This document shows, piece after piece, positions 24,625-32,527 of a DNA stretch of 64,000 nucleotides. Origin of the DNA: Streptomyces spongiicola (lineage in GTDB: Bacteria; Actinomycetota; Actinomycetes; Streptomycetales; Streptomycetaceae); assembly GCF_003122365.1 (NCBI RefSeq), contig NZ_CP029254.1:2800501-2864500 (forward strand), given 5' to 3'. Both the position numbers and the translations under genes were made by a program. The notes beneath the pieces are model-generated. The model ran no database searches. It was not told where the DNA came from and saw only the letters and a list, made by a program, of their open reading frames with translations. The first letter of the stretch is position 1; each line of letters starts with the position of its first letter.

Positions 24625-24926
24625 GCCTGGCCGATGCCGAGTACGCCTACCTCCGATCCGAGCTCGGTGAAGCGGACCGCGCCGACCTCGCTGCCCGCTA
24701 CCAGCGCCTCGGTTCGCTCCGGGCCGTCGCTGTCGAGGTCCTCCGTGAGCGCAAGGCGGCGCTCGTCTCCGACCCCTTGGCAGTGACGGTGCAAGGCATC
24801 GCCACCGTGAACAACGCGGAGAACGTCAGAGCGCTGGAACGGCAGATCACAGCGCTGGAAGACGCCAAGCTGGAGGAGAGCGCGTTCGCCACCCCGGCCC
24901 CACTTCTGCGCCGCCGCAGCCGCTGA
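24621..24926 (+). CDS. Small phage head-completion protein candidate
   Basis: 101 residues from GTG 24621. Helical: LADAEYAYLRSELGEADRADLAARYQRLG and VRALERQITALEDAKLEE, a form seen in head-tail connector/adaptor proteins. It is the last gene of the left structural block; about 35 kb of unrelated DNA follows before the next structural gene (59898). Confidence 0.65.
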   Translation: MSLADAEYAYLRSELGEADRADLAARYQRLGSLRAVAVEVLRERKAALVSDPLAVTVQGIATVNNAENVRALERQITALEDAKLEESAFATPAPLLRRRSR

Positions 24927-25009
24927 AGTGCTCGGCCTGGGCACCGGACTGCTTGAAGCCCCTGCCGCTTGCGCCGACGTACCCGTACGGAGCTGATCAC
25001 ACGGTGCGG

Positions 25010-25210
25010 TCAGCCGAGTTCGCCGGTATCCAGCAGCTCATCCATGGCATCCTGCTCACGTCGGAGGACGATGCAGCCGTCGCCCCGGCTGTACGCAAGG
25101 ATGCGGCTTCCCGGGGACAGACCTGCCTCGGCAAGGAGCCCGAGGGGCAGGGAGACGGTTCCGTCCTCACCGATGGTGACCTCGGCTGGTTCCCGCAGCG
25201 TGCCGCCCAC
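25010..25210 (-). CDS. AbrB/SpoVT-like DNA-binding protein
   Basis: 66 residues. VTIGEDGTVSLPLGLLAEAGLSPG has the swapped-hairpin AbrB pattern (I-x-G-V/L-P-x-x-L/A), followed by a strand (ILAYSRGDGCIVLRR) and an acidic tail. These are usually antitoxins or transition-state regulators. No toxin partner is adjacent, so it may be solitary. GTG 25210 is the nearest start, but GAGAGG touches it directly, so the true start could lie a few codons later. Confidence 0.6.
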   Translation of the reverse strand: MGGTLREPAEVTIGEDGTVSLPLGLLAEAGLSPGSRILAYSRGDGCIVLRREQDAMDELLDTGELG

Positions 25211-25321
25211 CCTCTCACAGGGCGAGCGCTGCCGGACCAGCGGGCGCCGGTCTGCCCCGCCACGTCGCGGTCGCAGCGAAACCAGGAAGCCCGTCGGGCA
25301 TGGGCCTAGACTTTCGGAGCA

Positions 25322-25807
25322 ATGACCAAGCAGCTCCCTCAGCCGGACCCTGCGCCCTGGACACCCCCCGAGGGCTCCTGGGCGTCCTCCGCTGCGAACC
25401 GCCGAAGCATGCTCGGCAACCGCAATCGCGACACCTCACCTGAACGCGCCTTGCGGTCTCTCGTCCACGCTGCCGGCCTGCGCTACCGCGTCGCAGCCAA
25501 GCCTCTGCCATGCATGCGACGCACCGCCGACATGGTGTTCCGCCCGGTACGCGTCGCCGTTTTCGTCGACGGGTGCTTCTGGCACGGGTGCCCCGAGCAC
25601 TTTGTGCTGCCGAAGACGAATCCTGACTACTGGCGCGACAAGATCGGGCGCAACGTCCAACGCGATCGCGACACAGACGCCCGCCTCGATGAAGCAGGCT
25701 GGCTGGTCCTGAGGTTCTGGGAGCACGAATCGGCAGAGGCGTGTTCGCGGGCCGTCTACGAAGCAGTCGCGGCCCGGCGGGCGGCTTTGGCCAGCGGCAG
25801 GTCTTGA
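25322..25807 (+). CDS. vsr: Very short patch repair endonuclease
   Basis: 161 residues, ATG 25322 after CGGAG. Vsr family signature: RSMLGNRNRDTSPERALRSLVHAAGLRYRV (nicking-site binding; catalytic Asp in NRDT), then VAVFVDGCFWHGCPEH (Cys/His zinc site, catalytic region) and NVQRDRDTDARLDEAGWLVLRFWEHE. Vsr nicks at T-G mismatches from deamination of 5-methylcytosine and thus normally accompanies a C5-cytosine methyltransferase, here encoded about 9.7 kb away (35012). It lies on the edge of the defence island. Confidence 0.93.
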   Translation: MTKQLPQPDPAPWTPPEGSWASSAANRRSMLGNRNRDTSPERALRSLVHAAGLRYRVAAKPLPCMRRTADMVFRPVRVAVFVDGCFWHGCPEHFVLPKTNPDYWRDKIGRNVQRDRDTDARLDEAGWLVLRFWEHESAEACSRAVYEAVAARRAALASGRS

Positions 25808-25993
25808 TGACGGCTGATCGCCAGTAGCGCTGCGGCTTGGAGCCAGGGCCCGGCGATCTGCACGGAAGTCCCGGACTCACCGGCCCCAGCGTCCCCTACG
25901 CTGTTGCAGGGGATTACAGCGGCGGGCGCTGCTCGATTAGAAGATAGACACTGCTGGTACTGAAGCAGTCACGATGGGCGAGACATGCAGTCA
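25808..25993. other. Spacer between vsr and the IS5-family element
   Basis: About 190 bases without a supported gene. Joined to 27757-27791 across the IS, it would form the original 5' region of the DUF262 gene, so the element may separate that gene from its promoter. Confidence 0.5.
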
Positions 25994-26142
25994 CTAGCTG
26001 TTTCTCAACCGTCGGGCGTTCGATGACGTCCCGTACGGTGTCCTGGATCAGGTGACGGAGTCCGGGAGTGGGCATGGGAACGGGGCCCTGTTCATAGCGT
26101 GTCGGTTGTCTAAGCCAGCCACGCGAGGAACAAAGCCCCGTC

Positions 26143-27093
26143 ATGCAGAACGCTACCGTCGTCCTGTCCGATCGTCCGTTGCCCGACCTGCGGTTCGCCG
26201 CGGAGTGTGACTGTCTCGCTCACTTGTACGGCAATGCCGGTGACCGGCCGCTGCGGGCCCGCGTCTACGCGACCGATCTGACGGACGAGGAATGGCAGAT
26301 CGTCCGGCGGGTGATGCCTGTGCCGGGCTGGCTGTGTGGCCGCGGGGGCAACCCGGAGGGTTTCTGCCACCGCGAAATGATCGATGCGGTGCGGTACTTC
26401 GTCGACAACGGCATCGAGTGGAGGGCGATGCCGCCCGACTTCCCGCCCTGGTCGGCCGTCTACGCATTCCAGCATCGCTGGCACACGGACGAGCTCCTGG
26501 ACGTGCTGCACGAGAGGCTGCGGGAGCAGGTACGCATCGTGGAAGGGCGGGACGATCCCGAGCCGAGTGCGGCGATCGTCGATTCCCAGTCCCTGCGCGG
26601 CGCCTCCACCCTGACCGGGGAGCGGCGCGGGTACGACGGGGCGAAGAATGTGTCGGGTTCCAAGCGTCACATCGCCGTGGACTGTCTGGGTCTGCTGCTG
26701 GTGGTGATGGTCACCGCCGCGGACCTGCAGGACCGCGACGCGGGTGTGGCCCTCCTGGAACGGGTGCGTTCCCTGTTCACGCGGGTGCGTCTGGTGTGGG
26801 CCGACAGCGGCTATGCGGGCGCCCTGGTGGATTGGGCCCTGCACGCCCTCGGCATGAAGGTCGAGGTGTCCCGCCGCGGCGACGACAGAGCCGGCTTCGT
26901 GGTGATCCCGAGACGTTGGGTGGTCGAGCGCACGTTCGCCTGGCTGGTGAACTGCCGTCGCCTGGTGCGTGATTACGAGCGCACCGCCGCCGCCCACGAG
27001 AGCTACGTGAAGTGGGCCATGGTCACCCTCATGACCCGCCGCCTGGCCGCCGCGGACCACGAGGCGGCCGCCGGACGGGCCCGGCGGGTGTGA
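26143..27093 (+). CDS. IS5-family transposase
   Basis: 316 residues. The N-terminal YATDLTDEEWQIVRRVMP and REMIDAVRYFVDNGIEWRAMPPDFP segments are typical of the DUF4096-type N-terminus of IS5 transposases. DDE residues: Asp in AAIVDSQSLRG, Asp in VWADSGYAGA, Glu in VVERTFAWLVNCRRLVRDYER (Y-x2-R-x3-E-like end motif). All catalytic motifs and the single frame are intact, so it may be active. Confidence 0.92.
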   Translation: MQNATVVLSDRPLPDLRFAAECDCLAHLYGNAGDRPLRARVYATDLTDEEWQIVRRVMPVPGWLCGRGGNPEGFCHREMIDAVRYFVDNGIEWRAMPPDFPPWSAVYAFQHRWHTDELLDVLHERLREQVRIVEGRDDPEPSAAIVDSQSLRGASTLTGERRGYDGAKNVSGSKRHIAVDCLGLLLVVMVTAADLQDRDAGVALLERVRSLFTRVRLVWADSGYAGALVDWALHALGMKVEVSRRGDDRAGFVVIPRRWVVERTFAWLVNCRRLVRDYERTAAAHESYVKWAMVTLMTRRLAAADHEAAAGRARRV

Positions 27094-27100
27094 GCGCCCG

Positions 27101-27643
27101 TCATCCTGCCGCGGTGAACTCCCGGCCGTCGGCGCTGGTCAGCCAGTCCCGCTGGACGAGCCGCTTGAGCTGACAGCGCACACCCTCCTGCCGACTGCGA
27201 CCGGCCCCCTCACCGAACAATGCCTGGGCCACCTCCCGAGCCCGCACCGGTTCCTGCGCTTCCCTCACGAACTCGACGATCTTCGAGTAGAGGCCGGGCA
27301 GCCTGCTGGGATCGGAGTCCTCCTGCCGTTGCGGCACATACCGCGACTCACCTCCGGCTCCGGTTCCAGCGCCGGCACCTGCGCCGGCAGGGCTCCCTAC
27401 CTCCGCGTCGGCCGGCGCCTCCCTGTTGTCGGACGGGCTGCAGGAAACAGCAGCCACACCGGCATCACCGCGCAGTTCCTGTTCGACCTCGTCCCAGATC
27501 TCGCTGCCGATACGCCAGCGGGCGATCTCCCTGTTCACCTGGGCCGCTTCCTCCTCCAGAGCGGTGATCCGCTGCCGGAGCTCGACGGCACGGGCTTCGA
27601 AGGCGCGCAGTCGGCGCGTCATGACAGCGGCGGGCGTGGGCAC
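27101..27643 (-). CDS. Passenger gene in the IS: coiled-coil plus winged-helix protein
   Basis: 180 residues from GTG 27643 with GGAGG 7 bases upstream; it lies wholly inside the terminal repeats and convergent with the transposase. The N-terminal 45 residues are a coiled coil (FEARAVELRQRITALEEEAAQVNREI), the middle is Gly/Ala-rich linker (AGAGAGTGAGG), and the C-terminal 65 look like a winged helix (REAQEPVRAREVAQALFGE, VRCQLKRLVQRDWLTS). It may regulate transposition or be cargo. I know no named family. Confidence 0.7.
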   Translation of the reverse strand: MPTPAAVMTRRLRAFEARAVELRQRITALEEEAAQVNREIARWRIGSEIWDEVEQELRGDAGVAAVSCSPSDNREAPADAEVGSPAGAGAGAGTGAGGESRYVPQRQEDSDPSRLPGLYSKIVEFVREAQEPVRAREVAQALFGEGAGRSRQEGVRCQLKRLVQRDWLTSADGREFTAAG

Positions 27644-27791
27644 AGCAGAACCTCCGGGCTCGGCAACGAAGACACCACCACCCTGCACACCCGCCCACGA
27701 AGATCACAAACCGCAAACATGCAGCTCAGACACCTGATCGGTTGAGAAACAGCTAGTCAGGCCCCGTGCGAGATGTGGGGGGCGCCGAGGC

Positions 27792-29798
27792 ATGGCGGTT
27801 GAACGTACGAACAGGGATGTCCGGACGCTCATCACGCAGATCGCAGCCGGGGAGATCATGCTCCCCGAGATCCAGCGCGGCTACGTGTGGAAAGCGTCGC
27901 AGGTCGCCAGGCTCGTCGAGTCGCTGTACCGCGGATACCCTGCGGGCTCGCTCCTCTTCTGGAAGACCGGTCAGCTCGCAGAGACCCGCGAGGCGGCCAT
28001 CGGCGCCCCGCAAGCGCTGCCCAGCGTGATGCCGCTCTACCTGCTGGACGGGCAGCAGCGCCTCACCTCGCTCTACCGGGTCCTCACCGATCACCCGGAA
28101 GCCCAAGTCGTGTTCAACATCGAGACCGAGGTCTTTCAGAACCAGAGCGCGGCCACCCGGCGCGACAAGAAGTGGATCAAGGTCTACGACGTCGTCGGAG
28201 AAGGGGCCGACGTGTTCGCTGTACACGGCGAGCTCAAGGCGGCCGGGCTCGGCCTTCCGGACGCCGAGATAGGCCGCCGCCTCAATGCGCTGCAGAAGAT
28301 CACACAGCGCGACTTCCACATGGAAGTGCTCCACGACTTCGAGTACGAGGAAGTCGCGCAGATCTTCGTGCGGGTGAACAGCGGTGGACGTGCGCTCAAG
28401 ACCACGGACCTCGCCCTTGCGACGCTGTCTGCCCGCTCTCCGGGCTTCCTGGGCCAGTTGGAGGCGGAGTCCGCTCGCTGGGCCGAGCGGGGATACGCCC
28501 TCGACGTCAATTTCCTCATCAAGGCCCTCACGCTGAGCTTGTCGATCTCCGGCAAGCGGTCGTCTTCTGTTGCCAGGCTGACGGCGGCGAGCAAGGAATC
28601 GGTCGAGGCCGGGTGGGACAAGGTTCGCCGCGGGCTCACCCGTGTCGTGCCCCTGCTCCAGGAGAAGCTCCTCATCCCGACCACCGCTCTCATCCCGTCG
28701 CTAGCCGCCCTGCACCCCTTGGTGGTCTACTACGGCCGCCGACCAGTGGGAGCGGACGTCGCGCCTGATGTTGAGGACGGGATGCTCTACTGGTTCATGG
28801 CCGCCACGGCCCGCAGCCGCTACGGCGGTGTGACGGACACGCTGGTGACACAAGACATCAGGGCGCTCGATGCCGAAGATCCGGTGCGGGCCCTGCTCGC
28901 CAATCTCGGCGTCCGTGAAAGCGGCATCACCGTGAGCGCTGACGATCTCACGGGGCGCAACCACCAGAGTCCGTACCTCATGTTCTGCTATCTGGCTGCG
29001 GCCCATGCCAGTGCGAGTGACTGGTGGGACGGCAGTCCCGTCTCGGTTGCTGCTGACGGGTCCGGTAAGCCCCAATACAGCCTGGTACATCCCGCATCGA
29101 CGCTGAGGGGCCATCGCAACAAGTATTCGACTGCGGAGATCAACGAGCTCGCCAACATCGTCTTCGTCTCGCAGGAGACAGCGAAGAACATCATCGGGAA
29201 CCGTTCGCCGGAGGCATACGTCCGGGATGTGCCTGCGAGCGATCTCGCCGCTCACTCCGTTCCCGAGGCCCAAGAGGTCTTGGGCGCGGCAAGGTACCGC
29301 GACTTCCTCGGCGCCCGCAGGGCGCTGCTCGCTGCACGGATCACCACGCTGCTCAACGGCTTCCGCCCGGCCTTCCTCGCCGGAGGCGCCTCCCGGACAG
29401 GAGACGCCTCCCCGGACCGCTCCTTGGTTCTCAGCGGGTACTCAACCGCCGGACGGGCCGTGCTGGCCGCCCGGGCGGAAGCCGCGGGGCAGAGCTGGGT
29501 GTGCTGGATCAACACCGCCGAATTCGATGCCGCGTTGGATGCCGCTGCTGCTGGCCTCGCCAGCGATGTGTCCATCGGCGGCGACACAGCCCCCATGCGG
29601 GTCGATGACGAAGGCGGCGTGACTCTCGCCCTCGGTCCGTTCCTTGTCCGCGGTTCGCTCGACCAATGGCGTTCCGCAGTCAAGGACGCATTCGACGATG
29701 CGCAGCCTCTGACGGCGTGCCCTGAACCTACTGACGAGCAATGGCCGGGAGAACCTGAGGAGTTCCTGCTCTCGGAGGCCGCAGTCCGCAGTGCCTGA
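27792..29798 (+). CDS. DUF262 (GmrSD/Srx-like) defence protein
   Basis: 668 residues. The N-terminal DUF262 domain is clear: LITQIAAGEIMLPEIQRGYVW (residues 13-33), AGSLLFWKT and YLLDGQQRLTSLYRVL (DGQQR at 86-90), the ParB-like NTP-binding motif of GmrS. The middle resembles the usual helical domain (FVRVNSGGRALKTTDL). The C-terminal part has HRNKYSTAEINELANIVFVSQETAKNIIGNRSPEAY, which aligns with the Asn-rich end of DUF1524 but lacks an obvious HxxP nuclease motif, so the HNH-type GmrD activity may be degenerate. Family members cut modified DNA or guard against phages. The IS ends 35 bases upstream. Confidence 0.8.
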   Translation: MAVERTNRDVRTLITQIAAGEIMLPEIQRGYVWKASQVARLVESLYRGYPAGSLLFWKTGQLAETREAAIGAPQALPSVMPLYLLDGQQRLTSLYRVLTDHPEAQVVFNIETEVFQNQSAATRRDKKWIKVYDVVGEGADVFAVHGELKAAGLGLPDAEIGRRLNALQKITQRDFHMEVLHDFEYEEVAQIFVRVNSGGRALKTTDLALATLSARSPGFLGQLEAESARWAERGYALDVNFLIKALTLSLSISGKRSSSVARLTAASKESVEAGWDKVRRGLTRVVPLLQEKLLIPTTALIPSLAALHPLVVYYGRRPVGADVAPDVEDGMLYWFMAATARSRYGGVTDTLVTQDIRALDAEDPVRALLANLGVRESGITVSADDLTGRNHQSPYLMFCYLAAAHASASDWWDGSPVSVAADGSGKPQYSLVHPASTLRGHRNKYSTAEINELANIVFVSQETAKNIIGNRSPEAYVRDVPASDLAAHSVPEAQEVLGAARYRDFLGARRALLAARITTLLNGFRPAFLAGGASRTGDASPDRSLVLSGYSTAGRAVLAARAEAAGQSWVCWINTAEFDAALDAAAAGLASDVSIGGDTAPMRVDDEGGVTLALGPFLVRGSLDQWRSAVKDAFDDAQPLTACPEPTDEQWPGEPEEFLLSEAAVRSA

Positions 29799-29853
29799 GT
29801 GCCGGGACCGGTCGGCCCGGCCGCCGCGGACTGCACGCGCAGCGCGAACCGCG

Positions 29854-30711
29854 CTAACCGGGCCAATCAGCGGCGCCACCAAGGAGTTTCGAGGCGCCTT
29901 CTGCCAGTACAGGGGTTACGCGAGGTATCCCCGGCACTGGTACGTCGGGCGGCACATCGAACCGGCACGACTCCCAGCGCCCCTGCGCACTCTGGTCTGC
30001 GGGAACCCGGGCGGCGATCCAGTCCTTCGGCACCGTCGCAACCGCCTGCAGATGCAGATCGGGGGTCAGCCGGACCGCTACCAGTTCCCAATCCGGGTCG
30101 CGCAGCATGGTCTCGTACTCGTTCCGCGAGACGTAGACCGTCAGGCGGCTGCGGCGCAGGGTGGTCTTCACTTCCAGGTGCGCACGGTGCCGGGAAGCGC
30201 GGATTGCGATGTCATAGCCGTAGCCGTCGGACCAGGCCGCTACATGCTCCACACGGGCTTCGACTGAGGCGGTCAGCAGATCAACGAGGGCCAGCTCGCC
30301 TGCTGCTCCGATGCGCGCGCGCTCGCCCGCGTCCACTTTTCCCCAAACGGCGGCAAGTTGGGCGTATGCCTCGCTCTCGCTGAGGCCGAGGGCCTCAGCC
30401 GCGCGCAGTGCGTCGTCGGGCAGTTCGTCCGGCCCGCGGACCAGAAGGTCAGCATCCGGAAGCCATGGCGCACCGCTGTGCGCGATGGCGGCGTCGAAGA
30501 CCCGGCGGTGCGCGGGGACGCTGCTGTGCGGTTCATCGAGCAGCCCGGTTTCACGGAGCCACGCGTACGCCGCGTCGTACTGGGTCGGGGTGAGGTCGCT
30601 GAAGTCGCTGTGCGCGGTGAACAGGGCGCGCACGCGCGGGGCGCCGCTGGCCTGGAGCCTCTCCAGCCAGCGGACCGCCGCGCGCAGGACCGGCTCAGGC
30701 TGCCCTGGCAC
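29854..30711 (-). CDS. DUF3883-like PD-(D/E)XK nuclease
   Basis: 285 residues. The C-terminal half carries a restriction-endonuclease fold typical of DUF3883: GAAGELALVDLL (Glu139), GYGYDIAIR (Asp167), HLEVKTT (Glu180-x-Lys182) and YVSRNEYETMLRDPDWELVAVRL. The N-terminal 120 residues are helical with no assigned fold, perhaps a protein-interaction or winged-helix part (LTPTQYDAAYAWLRETGLL). The start overlaps the SNF2 gene by 17 bases with no separate ribosome site, so translation is coupled. It probably supplies DNA cleavage to the helicase complex. Confidence 0.75.
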   Translation of the reverse strand: MPGQPEPVLRAAVRWLERLQASGAPRVRALFTAHSDFSDLTPTQYDAAYAWLRETGLLDEPHSSVPAHRRVFDAAIAHSGAPWLPDADLLVRGPDELPDDALRAAEALGLSESEAYAQLAAVWGKVDAGERARIGAAGELALVDLLTASVEARVEHVAAWSDGYGYDIAIRASRHRAHLEVKTTLRRSRLTVYVSRNEYETMLRDPDWELVAVRLTPDLHLQAVATVPKDWIAARVPADQSAQGRWESCRFDVPPDVPVPGIPRVTPVLAEGASKLLGGAADWPG

Positions 30712-32527
30712 GGAGGTGGCCCATCAGTGCTTGGAGGTCCTTCAGATCCAGACCGCTGCCGACCGGGTCCTCCTCCTCGAGATCGGCCAGCTGCTGCACG
30801 GCCGGGTCGGCGAGGATGCGGCCCATGAACTGAAGTTTGTCGCTCAGACGCTGCTCTACGACCTCGTCGATCGTTCCCTCCGAGGACAGCACCGTGATCC
30901 GGGTCTCCGTCTCGGGGGCGAGGCCGAGGCGGTGGATGCGGTCAAGGCTTTGGAGAAAGCGTCCGGCGGCGAAGTCCCGGTCGACGTAGACAGCGTCATG
31001 GCACTGGTGGTGCAGGCTGATGCCCTCGCCGAGAGTGGCGGGATTGGACAGCAGCACCATGCAGTCGGGGTCTCTGCGGAACCGCTCGATCTGAGCCTCG
31101 CGGTCCTCCGTACCGCCGTGGACCATGACCGGCGAGAACTCGCTGAGTATCCGCTCCAGCGTGTTCAGGCTCCGGATGAACGTCGACCAGACGAGCGTCT
31201 TGCGGCCGTGGGCGGCGTTCTCCGCGACGATCGCCAGGACCTCCTGGTACTTCGGCGACATCTCGTAGCTCGGTAGGTCTCGCATGAGCTCGAACAGCGG
31301 GGTGCCCTCCGGCACCGAGAAAGGAGGCACTTGGTACGCGAGCGGCTCGTGCCGCGTCGTGCCCACGGACAGCAGAGCCGGGCTGGTCGCGGCCATGAGC
31401 ATGTAGACAATGATCTTCCCGAGAGTCTGGAAGTCGCCCTCGTGGCCAGCAGCGCGGGCAGAAAAGCGCCCGATGAGCGCCTCATAGACCTCTTGGTGCA
31501 GAGGCGGCATCGGCACCGGGCGCAGCGTCGTGGTCACCGGCGGCAGCCCGAGTTCGCCCTTGGTGGTGCGGGTGAACAAGGGACGCAGGACCTGGCTCGC
31601 CTTCGCCAAGTCGCCGCCGGCAACCGCCTGGACGACCTTCTGGCGTCCGTGCCCAGGCCAGACGAAACCGAAGAGGTTCTCCAAGTCCTTGACGCCGTTC
31701 GGAGCCGGGGTACCCGTCAGGATGAGCCGGTGCCGGGCTCGGGGGCCGAGGGCGAGGCAAGCTGCACCGTATGTGCCCTGGGCCCCGAGCTTCATGCGGT
31801 GCGCCTCGTCGAGCAGCAGCATGGACGGCCGGGCCGCCAGCCATTGGCCGAGCTCGTTCACAGCGCCGTCGAGCCGCTCGTAGTTAACGATGAGCGAATC
31901 CGCGGCGGGGTAGGTGTTCCGCGAGAACACGTCCATGCTCAGCGGCTCATCCAGGCACTCCTGGTTCTCGTACTGCCAGGACTCGTAGCAGGACTTCGGG
32001 CCGACGATCAGCAGCCGCTCGACGCCCTTGGCCTGGCGGAGGGCGTGGAAGACCGCCAGGCCGACACGGGTCTTGCCGGCACCGGGAACGGAGAAGTTGG
32101 CACCATGCCGCAGCGACAGGAGCTTGGCGATGTCCCTGCGCTGGAACGAAGTCAGATCAGCCGTCCAGGCCGGACCGAGCACGCTGTCGATCTGCGCCGG
32201 GTCCATCTCCCCGGCGCCGTCGGTCGCCGGGTCGAGGCGGCGTGCCACGGTCTGAGCGTCCTTGGCCGAATCCGTGGCCAGGGCCGCCAGCTGCGGATCC
32301 CACGCCACGCTGCTCGGCTGAGGCCAGGTAGCGAGTACGACCAGGTTCGTCAGGAGTTCGTCGATCTCGATCTCGACCGTTCCAGGCGACCGCTGCACGC
32401 TGCTCCCGAACCTCAGAGCGAGCCGCCGGAGGGCTTCCTCGTAGCCGCTGCCGGCCCTGAGCCGGGCCTTCGTCACGCTGTCGCCGAATTCGATCGACAG
32501 GCTCGGTCCAGCCGCTCCCGCCGCCAT
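30695..32527 (-). CDS. SNF2/DEAH-type helicase
   Basis: 610 residues. An N-terminal 120-residue region of unknown fold is followed by SF2 motifs: Q-like LTSFQRRDI, Walker A SVPGAGKTRVG (148-153 PGAGKT), DEAH (240-243), LILTGTPAPN, and in the second RecA domain VWSTFIRSLN, VMVHGG, LLSNPATLGEGISLHHQ and RIHRLG. It is a DNA translocase without visible nuclease. Its start shares a base with the upstream stop (TGATG) and its end overlaps the DUF3883 gene, so the three form one operon. Confidence 0.85.
   Translation of the reverse strand: MAAGAAGPSLSIEFGDSVTKARLRAGSGYEEALRRLALRFGSSVQRSPGTVEIEIDELLTNLVVLATWPQPSSVAWDPQLAALATDSAKDAQTVARRLDPATDGAGEMDPAQIDSVLGPAWTADLTSFQRRDIAKLLSLRHGANFSVPGAGKTRVGLAVFHALRQAKGVERLLIVGPKSCYESWQYENQECLDEPLSMDVFSRNTYPAADSLIVNYERLDGAVNELGQWLAARPSMLLLDEAHRMKLGAQGTYGAACLALGPRARHRLILTGTPAPNGVKDLENLFGFVWPGHGRQKVVQAVAGGDLAKASQVLRPLFTRTTKGELGLPPVTTTLRPVPMPPLHQEVYEALIGRFSARAAGHEGDFQTLGKIIVYMLMAATSPALLSVGTTRHEPLAYQVPPFSVPEGTPLFELMRDLPSYEMSPKYQEVLAIVAENAAHGRKTLVWSTFIRSLNTLERILSEFSPVMVHGGTEDREAQIERFRRDPDCMVLLSNPATLGEGISLHHQCHDAVYVDRDFAAGRFLQSLDRIHRLGLAPETETRITVLSSEGTIDEVVEQRLSDKLQFMGRILADPAVQQLADLEEEDPVGSGLDLKDLQALMGHLRARAA

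Larger units (their letters stand above)
25998..27752 (+). mobile_element. IS5-family insertion sequence with passenger gene
   Basis: 1755 bp bounded by perfect 14-bp terminal inverted repeats, CTGTTTCTCAACCG (25998-26011) and its complement (27739-27752). Both ends adjoin CTAG (25994-25997 and 27753-27756), a 4-bp target duplication that matches the YTAR-type target of IS5 relatives. CTAG is palindromic, so it could also be counted in the repeats. Inside are a transposase and an oppositely oriented passenger gene. Confidence 0.88.

Noticed and set aside
25914..26144. Minus-strand 76-codon frame at the left end of the IS5 element
   Set aside because: It straddles the IS end and target site, so it cannot be an ancestral gene, and has no ribosome site.
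28184..28693. Minus-strand frame within the DUF262 gene
   Set aside because: Shadow frame; the plus-strand product has the DGQQR motif.
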